NCBI GenBank assembly: GCA_947683625.1
Contig: CANTUR010000002.1
Span: 7,286,501 to 7,350,500, forward strand
Length of the DNA: 64,000 bases
Direction of reading: 5' to 3'
Source of the DNA: Mallotus nudiflorus
Taxonomy: Eukaryota > Streptophyta > Magnoliopsida > Malpighiales > Euphorbiaceae
Position numbers and translations under genes: made by a program. Of the stretch, positions 1 through 12,385 are shown piece by piece (position 1 is the stretch's first letter; each line of letters starts with the position of its first letter). The notes under the pieces are model-generated. The model ran no database searches, was not told where the DNA came from, and worked only from the letters and a program-made list of their open reading frames with translations.

Positions 1-732
1 CTGTCCCTTGCCTTGAGATTTGGCTATTCTACCTGTAGGCTTGACAACATTTGTCTTGCCTTTCTTTTTCTTATAACTCTTCTTTTTAGTCTTACTAGAA
101 GAAGTAATAAGAATAGTCTCCTTCCCCTTGCTGCCCTGTATTGCCTTTTGGGTAGTTACAAGCATGTTCAATAAATTAGCAAGTGTACACTCTATTTTAT
201 TTATATGAAAATTTGCAATGGTCTGCCCAAATGATTCAGGAAGTAATTTCAGGATCAAATCCATTTGGAGATGGAATTCCATTAAAAAATCTAGACTTTC
301 TAGTTCCTCAATTGATCTTATCATTGAGTTCACATGGACTGCCACATCCTCACTTTCTTTCATTTTAGCACGAAACAACCGCTTTGATATCTCATATCTA
401 GTGGTCCTACTCTGTTCACCAAACAGCTCTTTCAGGTGAAGTAGGATTTCATTTTCACTATTGTACTTCTCATGTTGTCGATGGATATCAATACTTATAG
501 AAGCCCACATAATGCAACGTGCTTGCAAATCATGCTTTTTCCAATTTTTAAGAGTGTCTTGCTCCTCTTGAGAAGCATTCGCGGGAAGTGACTTAGGTAG
601 TGGTTGTTCTAATACATATAGTATTTCTTTGGAAGCCAAAACTACTTTTAGATTCCTTAGCCAATCTACAAAGTTTGGGCCTGTGAGCCTATGTTGGTCT
701 AGTATGATGGAGAGTGGGTTTGATGATTTCAT
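1..732 (-). CDS. gag: Copia Gag polyprotein, N-terminal 244 codons (partial)
   Basis: Open frame starting at the ATG at 732 and running off the left edge without a stop. It begins MKSSNPLSIILDQHRLTG, with the tryptophan-containing stretch (residues 16-30, GPNFVDWLRNLKVVL) typical of plant copia Gag N-termini. The UBN2-type Gag core follows (WASISIDIHRQH, then LKELFGEQSRTTRYE). A lysine-rich stretch (KTKKKSYKKKKGKTN) near residue 225 probably leads to the zinc knuckle just outside the window. Gag packages the element RNA into cytoplasmic particles. I see no lesion in the visible part. The start is supported by its position downstream of the PBS and leader. Confidence 0.9.
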   Translation of the reverse strand, partial: MKSSNPLSIILDQHRLTGPNFVDWLRNLKVVLASKEILYVLEQPLPKSLPANASQEEQDTLKNWKKHDLQARCIMWASISIDIHRQHEKYNSENEILLHLKELFGEQSRTTRYEISKRLFRAKMKESEDVAVHVNSMIRSIEELESLDFLMEFHLQMDLILKLLPESFGQTIANFHINKIECTLANLLNMLVTTQKAIQGSKGKETILITSSSKTKKKSYKKKKGKTNVVKPTGRIAKSQGKGQ

Positions 733-1990
733 ATTATCAAATTATCTGTAAAGGTAACAAAATTAATTAGTTTAAATGACATTGTATAAAAAGAAAATCA
801 TTAGATTTGGTCTTTAATCTTAATGATTTCCCACTAATTTGGCATATCCTATTCTTCCAAGTAGGAAACAGAAATCCCTTGTTGGATGGATTTCTAGTGG
901 GTGATGAAGTTCTTAATAAATTATAATATTCCTCAGGTACCCTTTGCCATTCTTGAAATATTAAAATTTATAAGTGACATTTTCCCGTCATCACATCTTA
1001 TGTGATATTTCATCAATCAAGCTCTTAATGTTACGGACCTCAGGTACCCATTGCCATTCTTGGTCCTTGGCATTAATTAAGTCCATATCATTGGCACTAT
1101 GAAATGTATAAATTTGAATACTACATGCCTCAGGTACGCCTATTTGCCATTCTTGGCATGTAGTATATTTATACACTCAAAACATCACTATGCTTAACAA
1201 TAACATTGTATAAATCTCTTAGATTTATATATACCCCTATGTGTCCATAACCGATATACATAATCCAAAATTATACAATTTATTGCTCCAATGGAGAGCT
1301 TAGACTTAAATTTATTTGGAAGATTTTTGGGTCACACTTTTCACATTAACCAATTTATATGTATCAAATACATAAATTGTACGACATCCAATTATACATA
1401 CAGATATGTATAAAAGCATATAAAACATACATATCTCATATGTGCATAAAACATGCAAATATGGATGCACAAATAAGGAGTGATCATGGACTAATTTTTA
1501 TACCTATTTTAATACTAAAATAAATTACAAAAATTATTCTAGTCCATGAATACTTCAAGTATGAATATCCTTATCACCATCTCTATGGATTTACTCCTTG
1601 AACTCCTTCAAGTCTCCTTGTTACAACTTTTGCAACAAACAAATACACATTGACATGCCAAGGTTATAAATACATCATAATACTATGTAATTAACATTTA
1701 ATTATATAAACAATAATAAAATTAATTATTACATTACTAGAATGTAAAACCTTGTCAATGATCACTACTTGCAAGTATGGCATACAAAAATTAATAAATG
1801 CAACTTTTGCATGTTATAATAATTTTGCAAACATAATAATAACGTATGCTATAATACCACTATTTACTGCTACAGTACCACTATTCACAGCAGTACTATA
1901 ATAATTTTAGCCATAAAACTTGCAACCAACATATTTTAATCACAACATTTGTAATTAAACAATTTATTTAGTATGTATAAAATGCAAAAA
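733..1990 (-). other. Untranslated leader of copia-1
   Basis: About 1.26 kb between the PBS and the gag start, with no convincing coding potential (the 61-codon ORF at 991-1176 falls in the leader repeats). It is AT-rich and includes three spaced direct repeats, listed separately. Confidence 0.7.
931..1160 (-). repeat. Three spaced direct repeats in the copia-1 leader
   Basis: The plus-strand block CCTCAGGTAC, followed 1-7 bases later by TTGCCATTCTTG, occurs at about 931, 1038 and 1128 (spacing 107 and 90 bases). The intervening DNA is only loosely similar. The blocks lie in the untranslated leader, where structured elements for packaging or translation would sit; function is unknown. Confidence 0.75.
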
Positions 1991-2005
1991 GGGGCTCTGA
2001 TACCA
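1991..2005 (-). promoter_or_regulatory. Primer binding site of copia-1 (initiator tRNA-Met)
   Basis: The minus strand reads TGGTATCAGAGCCCC, the standard plant copia site complementary to the 3' end of initiator tRNA-Met. It is one base from the LTR end. Confidence 0.93.
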
Positions 2006-2006
2006 C

Positions 2007-4183
2007 TGTTAGAAATCAGTTATGGTATTTAGACATAAATACATGTGTTGTAAGCACAAGTCTAAATAGAGTAAATTTTAAAAATTTGCTCATCATAACC
2101 CTTCATAAAATGAAGAATTTCATTTGCCCAAGATTATAATTGCATTGAAATACACAACTAAATAAATTAAGCAATATACAAACAAATAATAAATAAATTA
2201 TAAGTTTGTAAACTTACTTGTTGTAGAGCTTAGTATTCCTTGTGTTCAATTCCTTGAATCAAATGCTTAGCCCTCCAAATGTAAGGCCTCTAGTTTGAAA
2301 CACCAAAGCCTTATCTATCACTTACTTATGTTAATTAAACTTATTAACTTGTACTAATTTAATTAAGAGCACAAGTATAGAGTATATGTTTAGTATATGT
2401 TGTGTTTATTTTTGGTTTATGATCTTATCATAACCAAAATAACTTAGTGATTTTACTTAACTCTTTAAGCAAAAACTCACTTAAGCATTATCTTTCCTCT
2501 CATATCTCTTACCAAGTCTCTTGACTTGCCTTAGATATATCAAAGATATATGTGTAGTAATTTTCCACTAAGGAAAAGTATGAATTAATTAATTAAGTGA
2601 TTATTAAGTATGCCACCTTAGGTATACACCTAACCATCTAAATGATTAAAAATGACACCTTAGGCATACTTTAGAAATATCCACTTAATTAATATGACAC
2701 CTTGCTTAATTCAATAATTAAGCTTGCCACCTACACATATTAAAGTATAAATTTGTATGTAAAGTAGACATCAAATGTATTAATTTACATATTAAATTAT
2801 ACATATACTTAGATATGGACTTTAATTAATCTTAGGTCCAAAATAAATTTTGGCCTATGTCCAAACCAATTTGGACCATTAATATAAGTCCATAAATAAA
2901 TAACAACATATATATATATATTTATTAATTTAATATATATTAATTAATATCCGATATTAATTAAATATTAATTAATAAATAATACTCTTATTTGAATTAG
3001 ATTTCATGATATACTAGAATCATTGTTCAAAACATAAATCTAATTCTATTAATCTTGATTAATTGATTAAACTCTTTTAATCAATAATTAGATTAATACA
3101 ATAGTGAATAAATAAAACTCTTTAAGGTGTGACTTACTAGGTTCATGTCTAAATGGCAATGAGAAAATATAATATTAACATTTAATATTATTTGAAACTC
3201 TTTTCAATTCTAAATGTGAAAATCCCAATTATTCACATTTAGTTCTCATAAGCTGTGAGTGACCCCTAGTATCGATATCACAGCTACCCAATTAGAAATG
3301 AATACATATTATGATTCACACGAACCTGATCATAATTACCGTGCACTAAATTCCTTTCATTAAAGATCCCAATATAGCCTAGAGTCAAGGTATTATCAAA
3401 CTCTAATAGCTTTATTATATGACCTCATCTTAAGTTATAATTCTTGATAAAATACAATAAATACTAGAACTCTTTATAGTACTAAAACTCTTTTTCAGAC
3501 GATGTTGTATTTATCTTGGCCAGGAATTTATTCATCAAGAATAAACTTAGATAGCATAGGATCTATCCGGTTCATACCAAGTAATGAATCCCATCTTGGT
3601 TAAACATTCATCCCTACATTTAACTAATTAGAGCCACCACATGCCATATACCCATGTGATGATTAACACAAGTATGTAAGCGGTAACAAACTCTAACCAC
3701 CTAAATGTGGATGACTATGTCACCTCAAGTCAAAGGACAATATGCACCATTATAATCTAGATTGTGATTGTTGATTATATGTGAATATCCTTGCAATCAC
3801 AATACTAATGTCACTATTCGATTAACCCATCCAATGAGTATCCACATGTCTATTCTGATTACTCATATCAAGTAGCATGAGTTTCACTACCTCCCACTAT
3901 TAGTTTCTCACACTAATCAAGGAAAATAGACATAGGTGATAGTCTAATTAATATTATCCAAATATTAATTAATTGACTACGAACAATTTATAGTAAATGT
4001 ACTGAATAAATATGTAACTCATATTATCAACTCTTTGATAATAAATTTATTCAACGTAATACTAAAGGATAAATACTCAAAAAAATAACATATTTATTTA
4101 AAAGAATATTTTATTGCCACATGGATTATGTATAATGTCTAAATAATTACAAGAATGCCACTAGGGCATACCTTATACTAACA
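2007..4183 (-). repeat. 5' LTR of copia-1 (2177 bp)
   Basis: Bounded by perfect short inverted termini: plus strand TGTTAG at 2007 and CTAACA ending at 4183. The PBS is one base from its inner end. It is long for a copia LTR and very AT-rich. Without the second LTR I cannot exclude an internal insertion inflating the length. Confidence 0.85.
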
Positions 4184-6216
4184 ATGTAGTCGATGCAATA
4201 CAACTCCAAAAGGGAGAAACAAAAGCAGAACACGCAATCTACTATTTAAGTAATAAGATGTTGCCATATGAGGAAAAGTACAACCATGTCGAGTAGATAT
4301 GCTTGGCAATGGAATGGGTATTGATGAAACTCGAACATTACTTTCAGTCATATAGAATTCAGGCCATCTCTAAAATGGATCTAATGAAGTACCTCTACAA
4401 AGCCCCTCCTTGGTGGGAAAACATGCTAAATGGCTTGTGCTATTGATAGAATTTGATGTGCAATACCTGACTAGGAAGAGCAGTGGCTGAATTTCTAGCT
4501 CTCAACCCCATTACAATCTTATAAGAAATCCAACTAGACTTCCCTAACAACTTTAGTTTAGCCATCAAAATTCAAGGATGGCAGATGCATTTTAACAGAG
4601 TAGTTAATCATTTCGATGTAAGAGTTGATTTTATATTACAATCTCCAAAAGGCAAAGTGGTATTACCAAAAAACTTAAGTTCAGAGTCATAAATAACGAA
4701 GTAGAATATAAGGTATACACACTCAGAATAAAAGCACTAATAGCCTTAGATATTACAGAAGTCAAAATCTTTAGAGATTCCATGCTAGTAATCAATCATG
4801 CCATAGAGGAGTAGGAATTGAAAGAGCAACACTTAAGACCTCCCTAGGAACCAAAATCAGATGGTAGATGCACTTGCTTCCCTAGCATCAGTGTGGGGAG
4901 GACCATCTAAAATGCCCATGAAGCCTTTAATCCTACTCAGGTTGGGACAACCCTATCATAAGATTTATAGAATAGCAAAAATAGAAATAGCTAAAAAAAA
5001 TCCTAATTCTACGGCATCCCGAGATATATGAAGGAATGAGCCTATCTCGATCAAGGAAGTGAAAAAGATAAGGAAGTCATCCGATTTAGCATTAAAATTC
5101 ACATTACACCAGGGTGTGTTATATAGAAGAACTTCATATGGGTTATAACTCTAATGTTTAGATGAAACTAAGGCTGCAAGAGCAATATAAGAGGTACACG
5201 AAGGTATTTGTGGTCCACACATGAATGGAGCAATCCTAGCTCAGAAGCTAATTAAACAATGATTCTTTTGGATGGCAATGATGGAAGACTATATCAAATT
5301 TATGAGGGAATGCCACAAGTGTCAAATTCATAGGAATTTCAGCCACCTTCTCCCAATATAATTACACTACATCTCCTCTCCATGGGCTTTCTCAGTATAG
5401 GGACAAGATACAATTAGGGAAATCCACCCAACTGCCTCGAATAGACACAAGTTAATCTTAGTAACAGTGGATTACTTTACAAAGAAGGTCGAAGCAGAAT
5501 CATTCATAAAGATAGGAGCTAAGCAAGTGGCTAAGTTCATTAAAAGAAATTTATTCTATCAATATGGAATCCCCTATCATATCATCTTTGACAACGTTGT
5601 TCAGTTCCAAAGGGAAGTTAGAGATTTAAGGTGGAACATCATAAATCTGCTCTTTATTGACCACAACCAAAGCCATAAACAATAACATCAAAAAGATTTT
5701 ATTAAAGATGACTCAAACTTATTAAGGCTGGGTAGACAGATTGCCATATGCCTTATAGGGATACTAAATAATAGTCAGAACTTCAACTGAAGTGACTCTT
5801 TTCTCATAGTATACAGATCAGAAGCAGTACTTCTAGTTGAAACAAAACTCAAGTCTCTTTGAGTAGCAATCAAATTTGAATTGCCAAAAGTACAATGGGC
5901 TCAATAAAGGCACAATAATCTCACTCTTTTGGAAAGTTAAAGGCTAAGCTTTATACCATAAACAGTTGCATCAAGCTTGGCTAGCCAAAACCTTTAATAG
6001 GAAGGTAAAATGCAAGAGTGTAAAAGTAGGAGACTAGGTGTTAAAGCAAGCAAGGAAAAACATTCCAGACCCTAGAGGCAAATTTAGACCAAATTGGGAA
6101 GTCCCGTACTTAGTCAAACATGTCCTATCGAAAGGAGCAGTCAAGCTGATGGATTCTGAAGGTAATGAATTCTATGAACTTGTCAATACAGACCACCTGA
6201 AGAAGTACTACATTTA
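4184..6216 (+). pseudogene. pol: Tat-type gypsy Pol relic: RNase H, second RNase H, integrase
   Basis: Translation in shifting frames gives gypsy RNase H (about 4200-4440, containing HAIYYLSNKMLPYEEKYNHV). A second RNase H-like segment follows (about 4570-4870, with WQMHFNRVVNHFDVRVDF and a broken NNEVEY). The integrase HHCC zinc finger is at 5195-5335 (HEGICGPHMNGAILAQKL, then CHKCQIHRN), and the integrase core includes TVDYFTKKVEAESF and YGIPYHIIFDNVVQF. The C-terminal end is at 6000-6216 (NTDHLKKYYI then stop). The second RNase H points to the Tat lineage. Many stops and frameshifts rule out function. The left end is cut by copia-1. Confidence 0.8.
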
Positions 6217-6833
6217 GGGAAAAAATCCCACTAAGTTAAAAACCTAAAAAAAAACTACTCATGTAAAAAATTAGGGACTTCTCACTAGGTTGAAAACCCT
6301 ATATGGGCAACCTAAGCAAAAATTAAGGAATGAGAGAAAATACTTAACTAGAAAACCTGAGAAGACTAGTTAGGAACAGGAGTAACCTTAAGTTTAAAAT
6401 TTGTATGAATGCACCTATGTTTTTCTTAAATGATTTCAATGAAATTAGAATGATTACCAATTTATGCAAAAAGTCTTTAGAAAGTGCAACACATTTTATC
6501 ATTATGAATTGCAATGAACATGCTTTGTATTTTCTTTCATTACATGACTATAGTTCTTGCTATCTTCTTTGAACTCTATCCTTAAGAACAACCATTATCG
6601 TCGAAGCCTCTGCAAAAAAAGCCCAGCTAGGTGTAAAGAGCTCTAAAAGGAGACACCTTAGGTAAAAAAGGGGAAAAAAAGAAAAGAAAACCTAGCTAAG
6701 TGTGAAAGGCTCGAAAAGGAGATGCCTTAGGCAAAAGAGAGAAAAATAAAAGAGGTAGACAATAGTAATGGCAAACATCACTAGGCATAGCAATGACAAG
6801 AAGCATATTTACTACAGTCATCATCATACATAT
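6217..6833 (+). other. 3' untranslated segment of the Tat element
   Basis: Purine-rich, no coding potential. It contains two diverged copies of a ~69-bp unit at 6622-6690 and 6691-6749. Each has a CTAG(C)TA(A/G)GTG start and an (A/G)CCTTAGG(T/C)AAAA end, a unit style often seen downstream of integrase in Tat-lineage elements. Confidence 0.55.
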
Positions 6834-8426
6834 TATTGGGATTCGTGATACAAACACAGCAGAAAAATTAAAATTTTATCACGTTCCCAAGCCTGGATCC
6901 ATGTAATTCAACTACTTGATTAAATCTAGGGTTTTAAAAATCTTACCAAAACGCAGAAGAGGAAAGATTCTCTGGAAGAATGAGAGGAGGTTCACACCGG
7001 TGACACCTTACCTCGAACTTTTTTTTGGCTTGGTTGTTCGGATCAAGACGTCTCCAAAAGGATGTGTCCTCTATAGGTATCCACATGAACAGCCCTTCAC
7101 AAAATGAATTTGAGTGTGTGTGCTAGCAACTTCCTTGACTGTCTCACAAATCAAGAACAAAAGGAAAAACTCTGTCTTTGTTTTCTAAGAGGAAAGAAAA
7201 TGAATTTGGAGGCAAAAACAAGTGTGTGAAATCCTAAAGAATATAACATATTTATAGACTCCAAATTAGGGTTTCACTTACCAATGACCTTTTGGTAATT
7301 TTCCATTTATTATATTCTGATTTTGTTTAAAAATAAATAAAAAAATAATATCTTATTTATTTATTTAAAATAACATTTATCTTAAATAAATAAACAAATA
7401 AATAAATAAATAAAACACTTTAATTATTTATTTCCACAGAGTTTATTTTGGGCTTATTAAACCCATATCCGTTTTGGGCTTGTTGTAAGTGTGTGACCCT
7501 GTAGGTTCACATAACATTGGCAGTGGGCCTAAATCTCTATTTAGGCCTACAAGTCATAAGTGGCCTTTAGCAAGACATTATGACTACCCAAGTCATGTGA
7601 AGTCAATAATCCGACATAACCTAATAACAGTGAATTTTATTGTCCCTTTATCACATGATATCTTAATTGAACATAAGGCATAGAATGTCATCCTTATATA
7701 GTTCAATATTATGACTTGATTCCAAGTAGATTGAAAATGTTAACTCTTTATCAATTCATTTCAGCATGGCCATGCATTTTCATTCAGTCTATCTCATCAA
7801 GGGGACTTTAGATATCTTTCTCATATTAATGAGGGATAAATTCCTTCTAAATCACTCACATTCCTCACATAACTAATTTTATATCCAACAACATCCTTTT
7901 AATCGTCTGGTTAAAGACAATGTTAGAATGTGTCAAAACATAAAATAGCTATGTAGAAATCCATGATGATTTCAAAGTCAAAGGACCGAAATAAAATTAC
8001 TGTGATAAGAAATACTTATGACAATAATCTATGTAGTATTCTCATAGTGGGTCAATTCAGTACATGATCTCTCATCATGTACCTATGAGTTGACTTAATA
8101 TCTCATATTTATGATTAGTAAAACATAACCATCAGTCAACATCATACTAGCCTTAATACTTTAATATTCATATAATGAATAAATGGCTAGGGATAATTCG
8201 AATAGAACTCTTATTTTAATCTAAGGGTTTTACTATCAAGTCACATACTTGATGGCCTTAGTAAGAATTAACCATTCATGTAATTATCATAAAATCAAAT
8301 GATAATATAATACCTCTTTATTAACAAAATAAGAAAGTCAATACATAATCATAAATGATTGAACTAGTGCATATCATTAACACATATATCATACAACACA
8401 TGCAAGACAAATGCCTAGATATAACA
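6834..8426 (-). repeat. Probable minus-strand solo LTR inserted in the Tat element
   Basis: On the minus strand the segment starts TGTTATATCTAGGC at 8426. It has a TATA-like CTATAAATATG near 7250 followed by a leader-like stretch, and ends ATCACGAATCCCAATA at 6834, where CA is replaced by TA. It contains no pol domain and no PBS next to its 3' end. The boundaries and lack of internal genes suggest a solo LTR of an unrelated element. No clear target duplication is visible (CATAT versus CCCGA), so the exact ends are uncertain. Confidence 0.45.
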
Positions 8427-8549
8427 CCCGAAGTCCATCACCTTGGGAAAATGATACAATAAAGCAGCCACAAGCCAAAAGGCCCTACACTAACCCCTAA
8501 AACAATTGCATCGGTCGTGGCTACCATTAGAAGCAAGCTTCAATCTTGC

Positions 8550-11190
8550 TCAAGCATCCCCATCATCTAATCCAGACTCTTCATCATTCATTACGAAGGG
8601 TGCTAGCCATAACTCCAGCTCACTAATACGATTACGATAAGTTATGCACTCCTGCTCCCACTCACTACTACCATGAAGATGTTTAGCCTGCTTTGCATAA
8701 AAATTGCATATCATACACATATACATAAAATATGTACATAAATAAATAGATACGGCAAAGAAAGCATACCCTTTGGTTGCTTGTAAACTCCATAAATTGA
8801 TGCTCACACTCCTTGCAATAGTATACCAGTACTGGCCAAAAGAGATGGGGATCTATAAAAAAAAAAAGCAAACAAGTCAACTACTAGTCGTCAAATAGGT
8901 GAATGAGAGAAATAAAGCATGAACATGGGAAGCATCAAGAGGAATGACATCCTATTAAAGAAAGCTAGAATAAGGCAAATCAATATACACTCCTCTACCA
9001 AAGATGTCCATCCCAGATAAACCAAGGATGACCTACCTACAAAGTCTCCAAAAATGGCACCACTAGAAACCATACAGCTAGCATAGGTAGTTGCCTTAGT
9101 ATAAAACATGCCCTTAGCCTCCTCAAAATGAGATCCTGATCTCTTTTGAAAAGATCCTCATCGTTGTAGGTAAATCCCTATAACCATGTCAATTACAACT
9201 TATCACTAATAAAGCTTGTTACATGCTTGTACAAAATAGGAATAAAAGCCTATTGGATCAAAAGAAGAAACTCTCGACAATCCGCACGATGGCCTTGCCC
9301 TTGAATCTAAAGGATGAGCCCCATCTGCTTGAGAAGGTAAAGGAGGAAAGGTGCCACCAGCCATAACATCAATCAACTGCGAGATTAACACATCAGTATA
9401 AAGAGATCATGCACCCTCGAGGAGACTCTTAGAAGGATATCCTATCATGGTAGTAGAAAGCTTTTCTGTACTAAGCTCATGACTCCAAAACATAGCACTA
9501 GGAGGAGGAACAGGGATGATCCTCACATATGTACCATCCCACCAATGATGAACTCGCTCATTAAGATACCACACTTTGCCAGTAAGGCTAGGGAGTAGCA
9601 CTCATCTCTCTGTTAACTGCCATGCTATCACCATCTCTACCAACCAATCTAACCTCATCGCCCACCAATGAAGGAGAATTTGCTTAAAAGGTAAAAGTAA
9701 ATAAAGAATCTCCAGAAAATGAAATAACTAACATGACAAGAATCAAGCATACCTGTCCAAGGGATAGCCTACCCATGTACTTCCTGACCTCTATGAAATC
9801 CTCAATTAAATCAGTGGTCTTCCTAATCCAGTTGAGATAATAAGAGAAACCATCCTCTAGGAGATGCTCAATAGTCAAACGAGGGAGAACCTCAAACTCA
9901 TAAGCCTAGATCAGTCAAATCAAAACTTAAAAAAGTAAAAGACAAAAGCAAAAGGACAGATATAATAACTCTTACTCACATCCAACATAAATAAGCATTT
10001 GTAAATCCTTAAGCCACCTTGGCATGCTGCATCCAGACCTAAGTACATATAGGCAAAAGTGGTCGTACCCTAGCAGTACCTCGATAAGATGTCTAGGTCT
10101 CTCAGGATAGGCAACAACCGTAGACTACCTGTACTTGAAGGATTCAGGAAGATGATAGCACTCAACAAGTAGAACAAGAACAATGAGCTAGCTACTCTAC
10201 CAAAATAAGATCAGCATTATACATCATCCATATGGTGGAGACGAACTCAATGTATGGGTGAGATACAGACAACTAAACTTCATAGGGGTAGCCACCACAA
10301 GCAACTCCATGGTAAGGCACCTCTTTACCACTGTAGAAGAACACTCCTCCTTACTATAGGGAACAGGCTCCCCAAAAAAGCTCAAGCCCATGATAGTAGC
10401 AAAGTCTAGAGGAGTGATGGTCATCTCTCTAATAGGCAAGTGAAAAGTATGTGTCATGTCCATCCACCTCTCAATCAGCACATACATAGCAATCTAACTC
10501 GACGCATATAAGTCATAAGAAAGCGTATCAATAATCCTATCAAAATGCTTTCCTGTAACCATCTATGTCGCACATAGTGGAAGACCTTGATAGTATAAGC
10601 TGACCCTATTAAAGTTGCTAGGCAATATAATAATAGACCTATGAGGTTATAAACAATAAGCACGCTATCAAGAATCTGCACAGTTACTAAAATACTAACA
10701 CATCTTTCTCTTTGTTATTTAATAGAATTAGAATAATAATAAAAGTCAAAAAGAGAAACATCACGGCAAGTGCTAGCAAACAATCAAAACTGAAAATAAA
10801 GCAAGAGCTATCAGGTTATTAGCACTCATAATAAAACTGAGGATTAACGATTATAATAAGAGCTATAGTTACATCAACCTCAAATTGAAAGATATAACAA
10901 ATACAGCAAAAGCTAACAAACAGCAAGGCAGCCCAAATAGTTAAATAACTTTAAAAAAGATGAGGTCTAAAGTAGGACCTACCTAGCAATGATGATAAGC
11001 CCAAGCGTGAGTCTCCAGACTATGAATCATGGGAATCAAGTCCCCTTGAGAGAGCCCAGATGGTTGAGAACCCTGAGCACCATCAGTACTAGTCCCCATA
11101 GTGGAAGTCCAGCTTTAGTGGCCTCTATGAAGTTACCCTTGACATCTAAAAAGATATCCTCCAAACCCGTAAGAATGTTAGGGAAGTTCA
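8550..11190 (-). pseudogene. Antisense plant-mobile-domain (PMD) gene relic
   Basis: The clearest block is 10224-10487, with LIERWMDMTHTFHLPIREMT then MTITPLDFATIMGLSFFGEP. This matches the PMD core (aminotransferase-like, plant mobile domain; MAIN-like proteins) with the usual ERW...THTFHLP...E(M)TITL.D...GL...G.PV order. A putative N-terminus begins at 11190 (MNFPNILTGLEDIFLD). Later blocks are at 9684-9878, 9407-9601 (WYLNERVHHWWDGTYVRI) and 8550-8690, which ends in a charged helical tail (EWEQECITYRNRISELEL). Blocks lie in different frames separated by stops or introns. It runs antisense to the gypsy pol and lies between integrase and the 3' LTR. PMD genes occur both in hosts and as passengers in Tat-type gypsy and Mutator-like elements. 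Confidence 0.65.
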
Positions 11191-11329
11191 TCTTATTCAA
11201 AGAAAAATAAAAATTTAGAAGTAAAAATAGAGCATAAAACACCCGAAACTTAAAAAAGGTCAAGAAAAGATGAAAAAACACTCAAAGAAGGTTAGAAGAA
11301 GCTTCCTTAAACCTAAAAATGTATGTCTT

Positions 11330-11450
11330 AAGTAGACTAAAGAGGGGGAGGTGCATGGGCATGCACCAGGAACGTGATCATGCACTCAGTATCTAACCAT
11401 GCACTCCACATGCATAGCCATGCACACTCCCCCCTTTAAGCGCTCCCGTA
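11330..11450. repeat. Cluster of CATGNNCATGCA motifs
   Basis: Within about 100 bases there are several imperfect palindromes of the form GCATGGNCATGCAC (GTGCATGGGCATGCACC, CATGCATAGCCATGCAC). Similar motifs recur in the LTR at 13320-13390 and in the Athila element. Confidence 0.6.
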
Positions 11451-11799
11451 TAGTTATACGCACACCTTGAGACTTTGCACACTCATTCCTCTGGTCATAA
11501 ACCTCTATTTGAGCACAAGACATGCACCAAAAAGTACATTGATGTAGACTACATCTATCTAAAGACATCGCACACAGCCTCACCATTTTTAAAAACTCAG
11601 CACCTCTCGAAAGAAGAAAAATATTAAAGAATCACCAAAAGAATATTTTTCTCAAAATCATCAAAACAACATCTGTAACATGATAAATGATGACATCATT
11701 ATTATTGCATCATCACTACATCATCACCGACCAAGACTAAAAGAGAATAACACATTACATCAATCACAATGATCACAAATAATCACAATAATCCGTTAG

Positions 11800-12014
11800 C
11801 TTGACACCCAAAGAGGTTATAGTGATAGTATCTACATGTTCGCCTAACACCTAAAGAGTTTATAGTAGCAGTATCTATCTATTCGCCTAACACCCAAAGA
11901 GGTTATAGTGGCAGTATCTATTTATTCACCTGACACCCAAAAAGGTTATAATGGCAATATCTATCTATTTGCCTGACACCCTAACAGGTTATAGGGGCAT
12001 TACTTCAATGACTA
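11800..12014 (+). repeat. 43-bp tandem repeat, five copies
   Basis: The anchor (G/A)ACACC starts at 11803, 11846, 11889, 11932 and 11975, an exact 43-base period. Each unit contains AGAGGTTATAGTGGCAGTAT or a close variant. It lies between the antisense PMD gene and the 3' LTR of the Tat element. Confidence 0.9.
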
Positions 12015-12164
12015 GATAGATTGAATGTACGATGACTGAAAGGGGTAGTTGTTGCATTTCATGTGCATGCATGCATATCATATGCTTGATTGCATATCAC
12101 TATCATGCGCTTGTCTTACTTGCTTGAATCATTCGTGTGGAAATTATATCACTGAATGAACCTT

Positions 12165-12385
12165 AAATTGCATTATTTTGCATGAATCCCAAAATTACAT
12201 ATTGCATGAATCCCAAAATTACAACTTTTTACATGAATCCTAAAATTACATCATTTTGCATGAATTCCAAAATTAGATCTTGCATGAATCCTGAAATTAC
12301 ATCTTATATGAATCTTGAAATTACATCTTGAATGAATCCTGAAATTGCATCTTTCATGAATCCTGAAATTGCATCTTTGTAAGAA
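12165..12385 (+). repeat. 27-31-bp tandem repeat, about eight to nine copies
   Basis: Units of the form CATGAATCC(C/T)(A/G)AAATTACATCTT repeat with small length changes. Second array between the PMD gene and the 3' LTR. Confidence 0.85.

Larger units (their letters stand above)
1..4183 (-). mobile_element. Ty1/copia retrotransposon, 5' part (copia-1)
   Basis: Minus-strand Ty1/copia element whose 5' LTR, primer binding site, leader and gag are in the window; pol and the 3' LTR lie beyond the left edge. The order LTR, PBS, leader, gag is read from high to low coordinates. It abuts the Tat-type gypsy at 4184, which is cut at exactly that point, so the copia probably inserted into it. The gag frame is still open, unlike every other retroelement here, so this is probably the youngest insertion. 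The target duplication cannot be tested because the partner LTR is outside. Confidence 0.9.

Noticed and set aside
7489..7683. 64-codon plus-strand ORF
   Set aside because: Lies within the minus-strand LTR-like segment; no domain.
6834..8426. Considered as a second LTR of copia-1
   Set aside because: Its ends (TGTTATATC...CCCAATA) and interior do not match the copia-1 LTR at 2007-4183.
11800..12385. Repeat array considered as CRISPR-like
   Set aside because: Units are contiguous tandem repeats without unique spacers, in plant DNA between a gene relic and an LTR.
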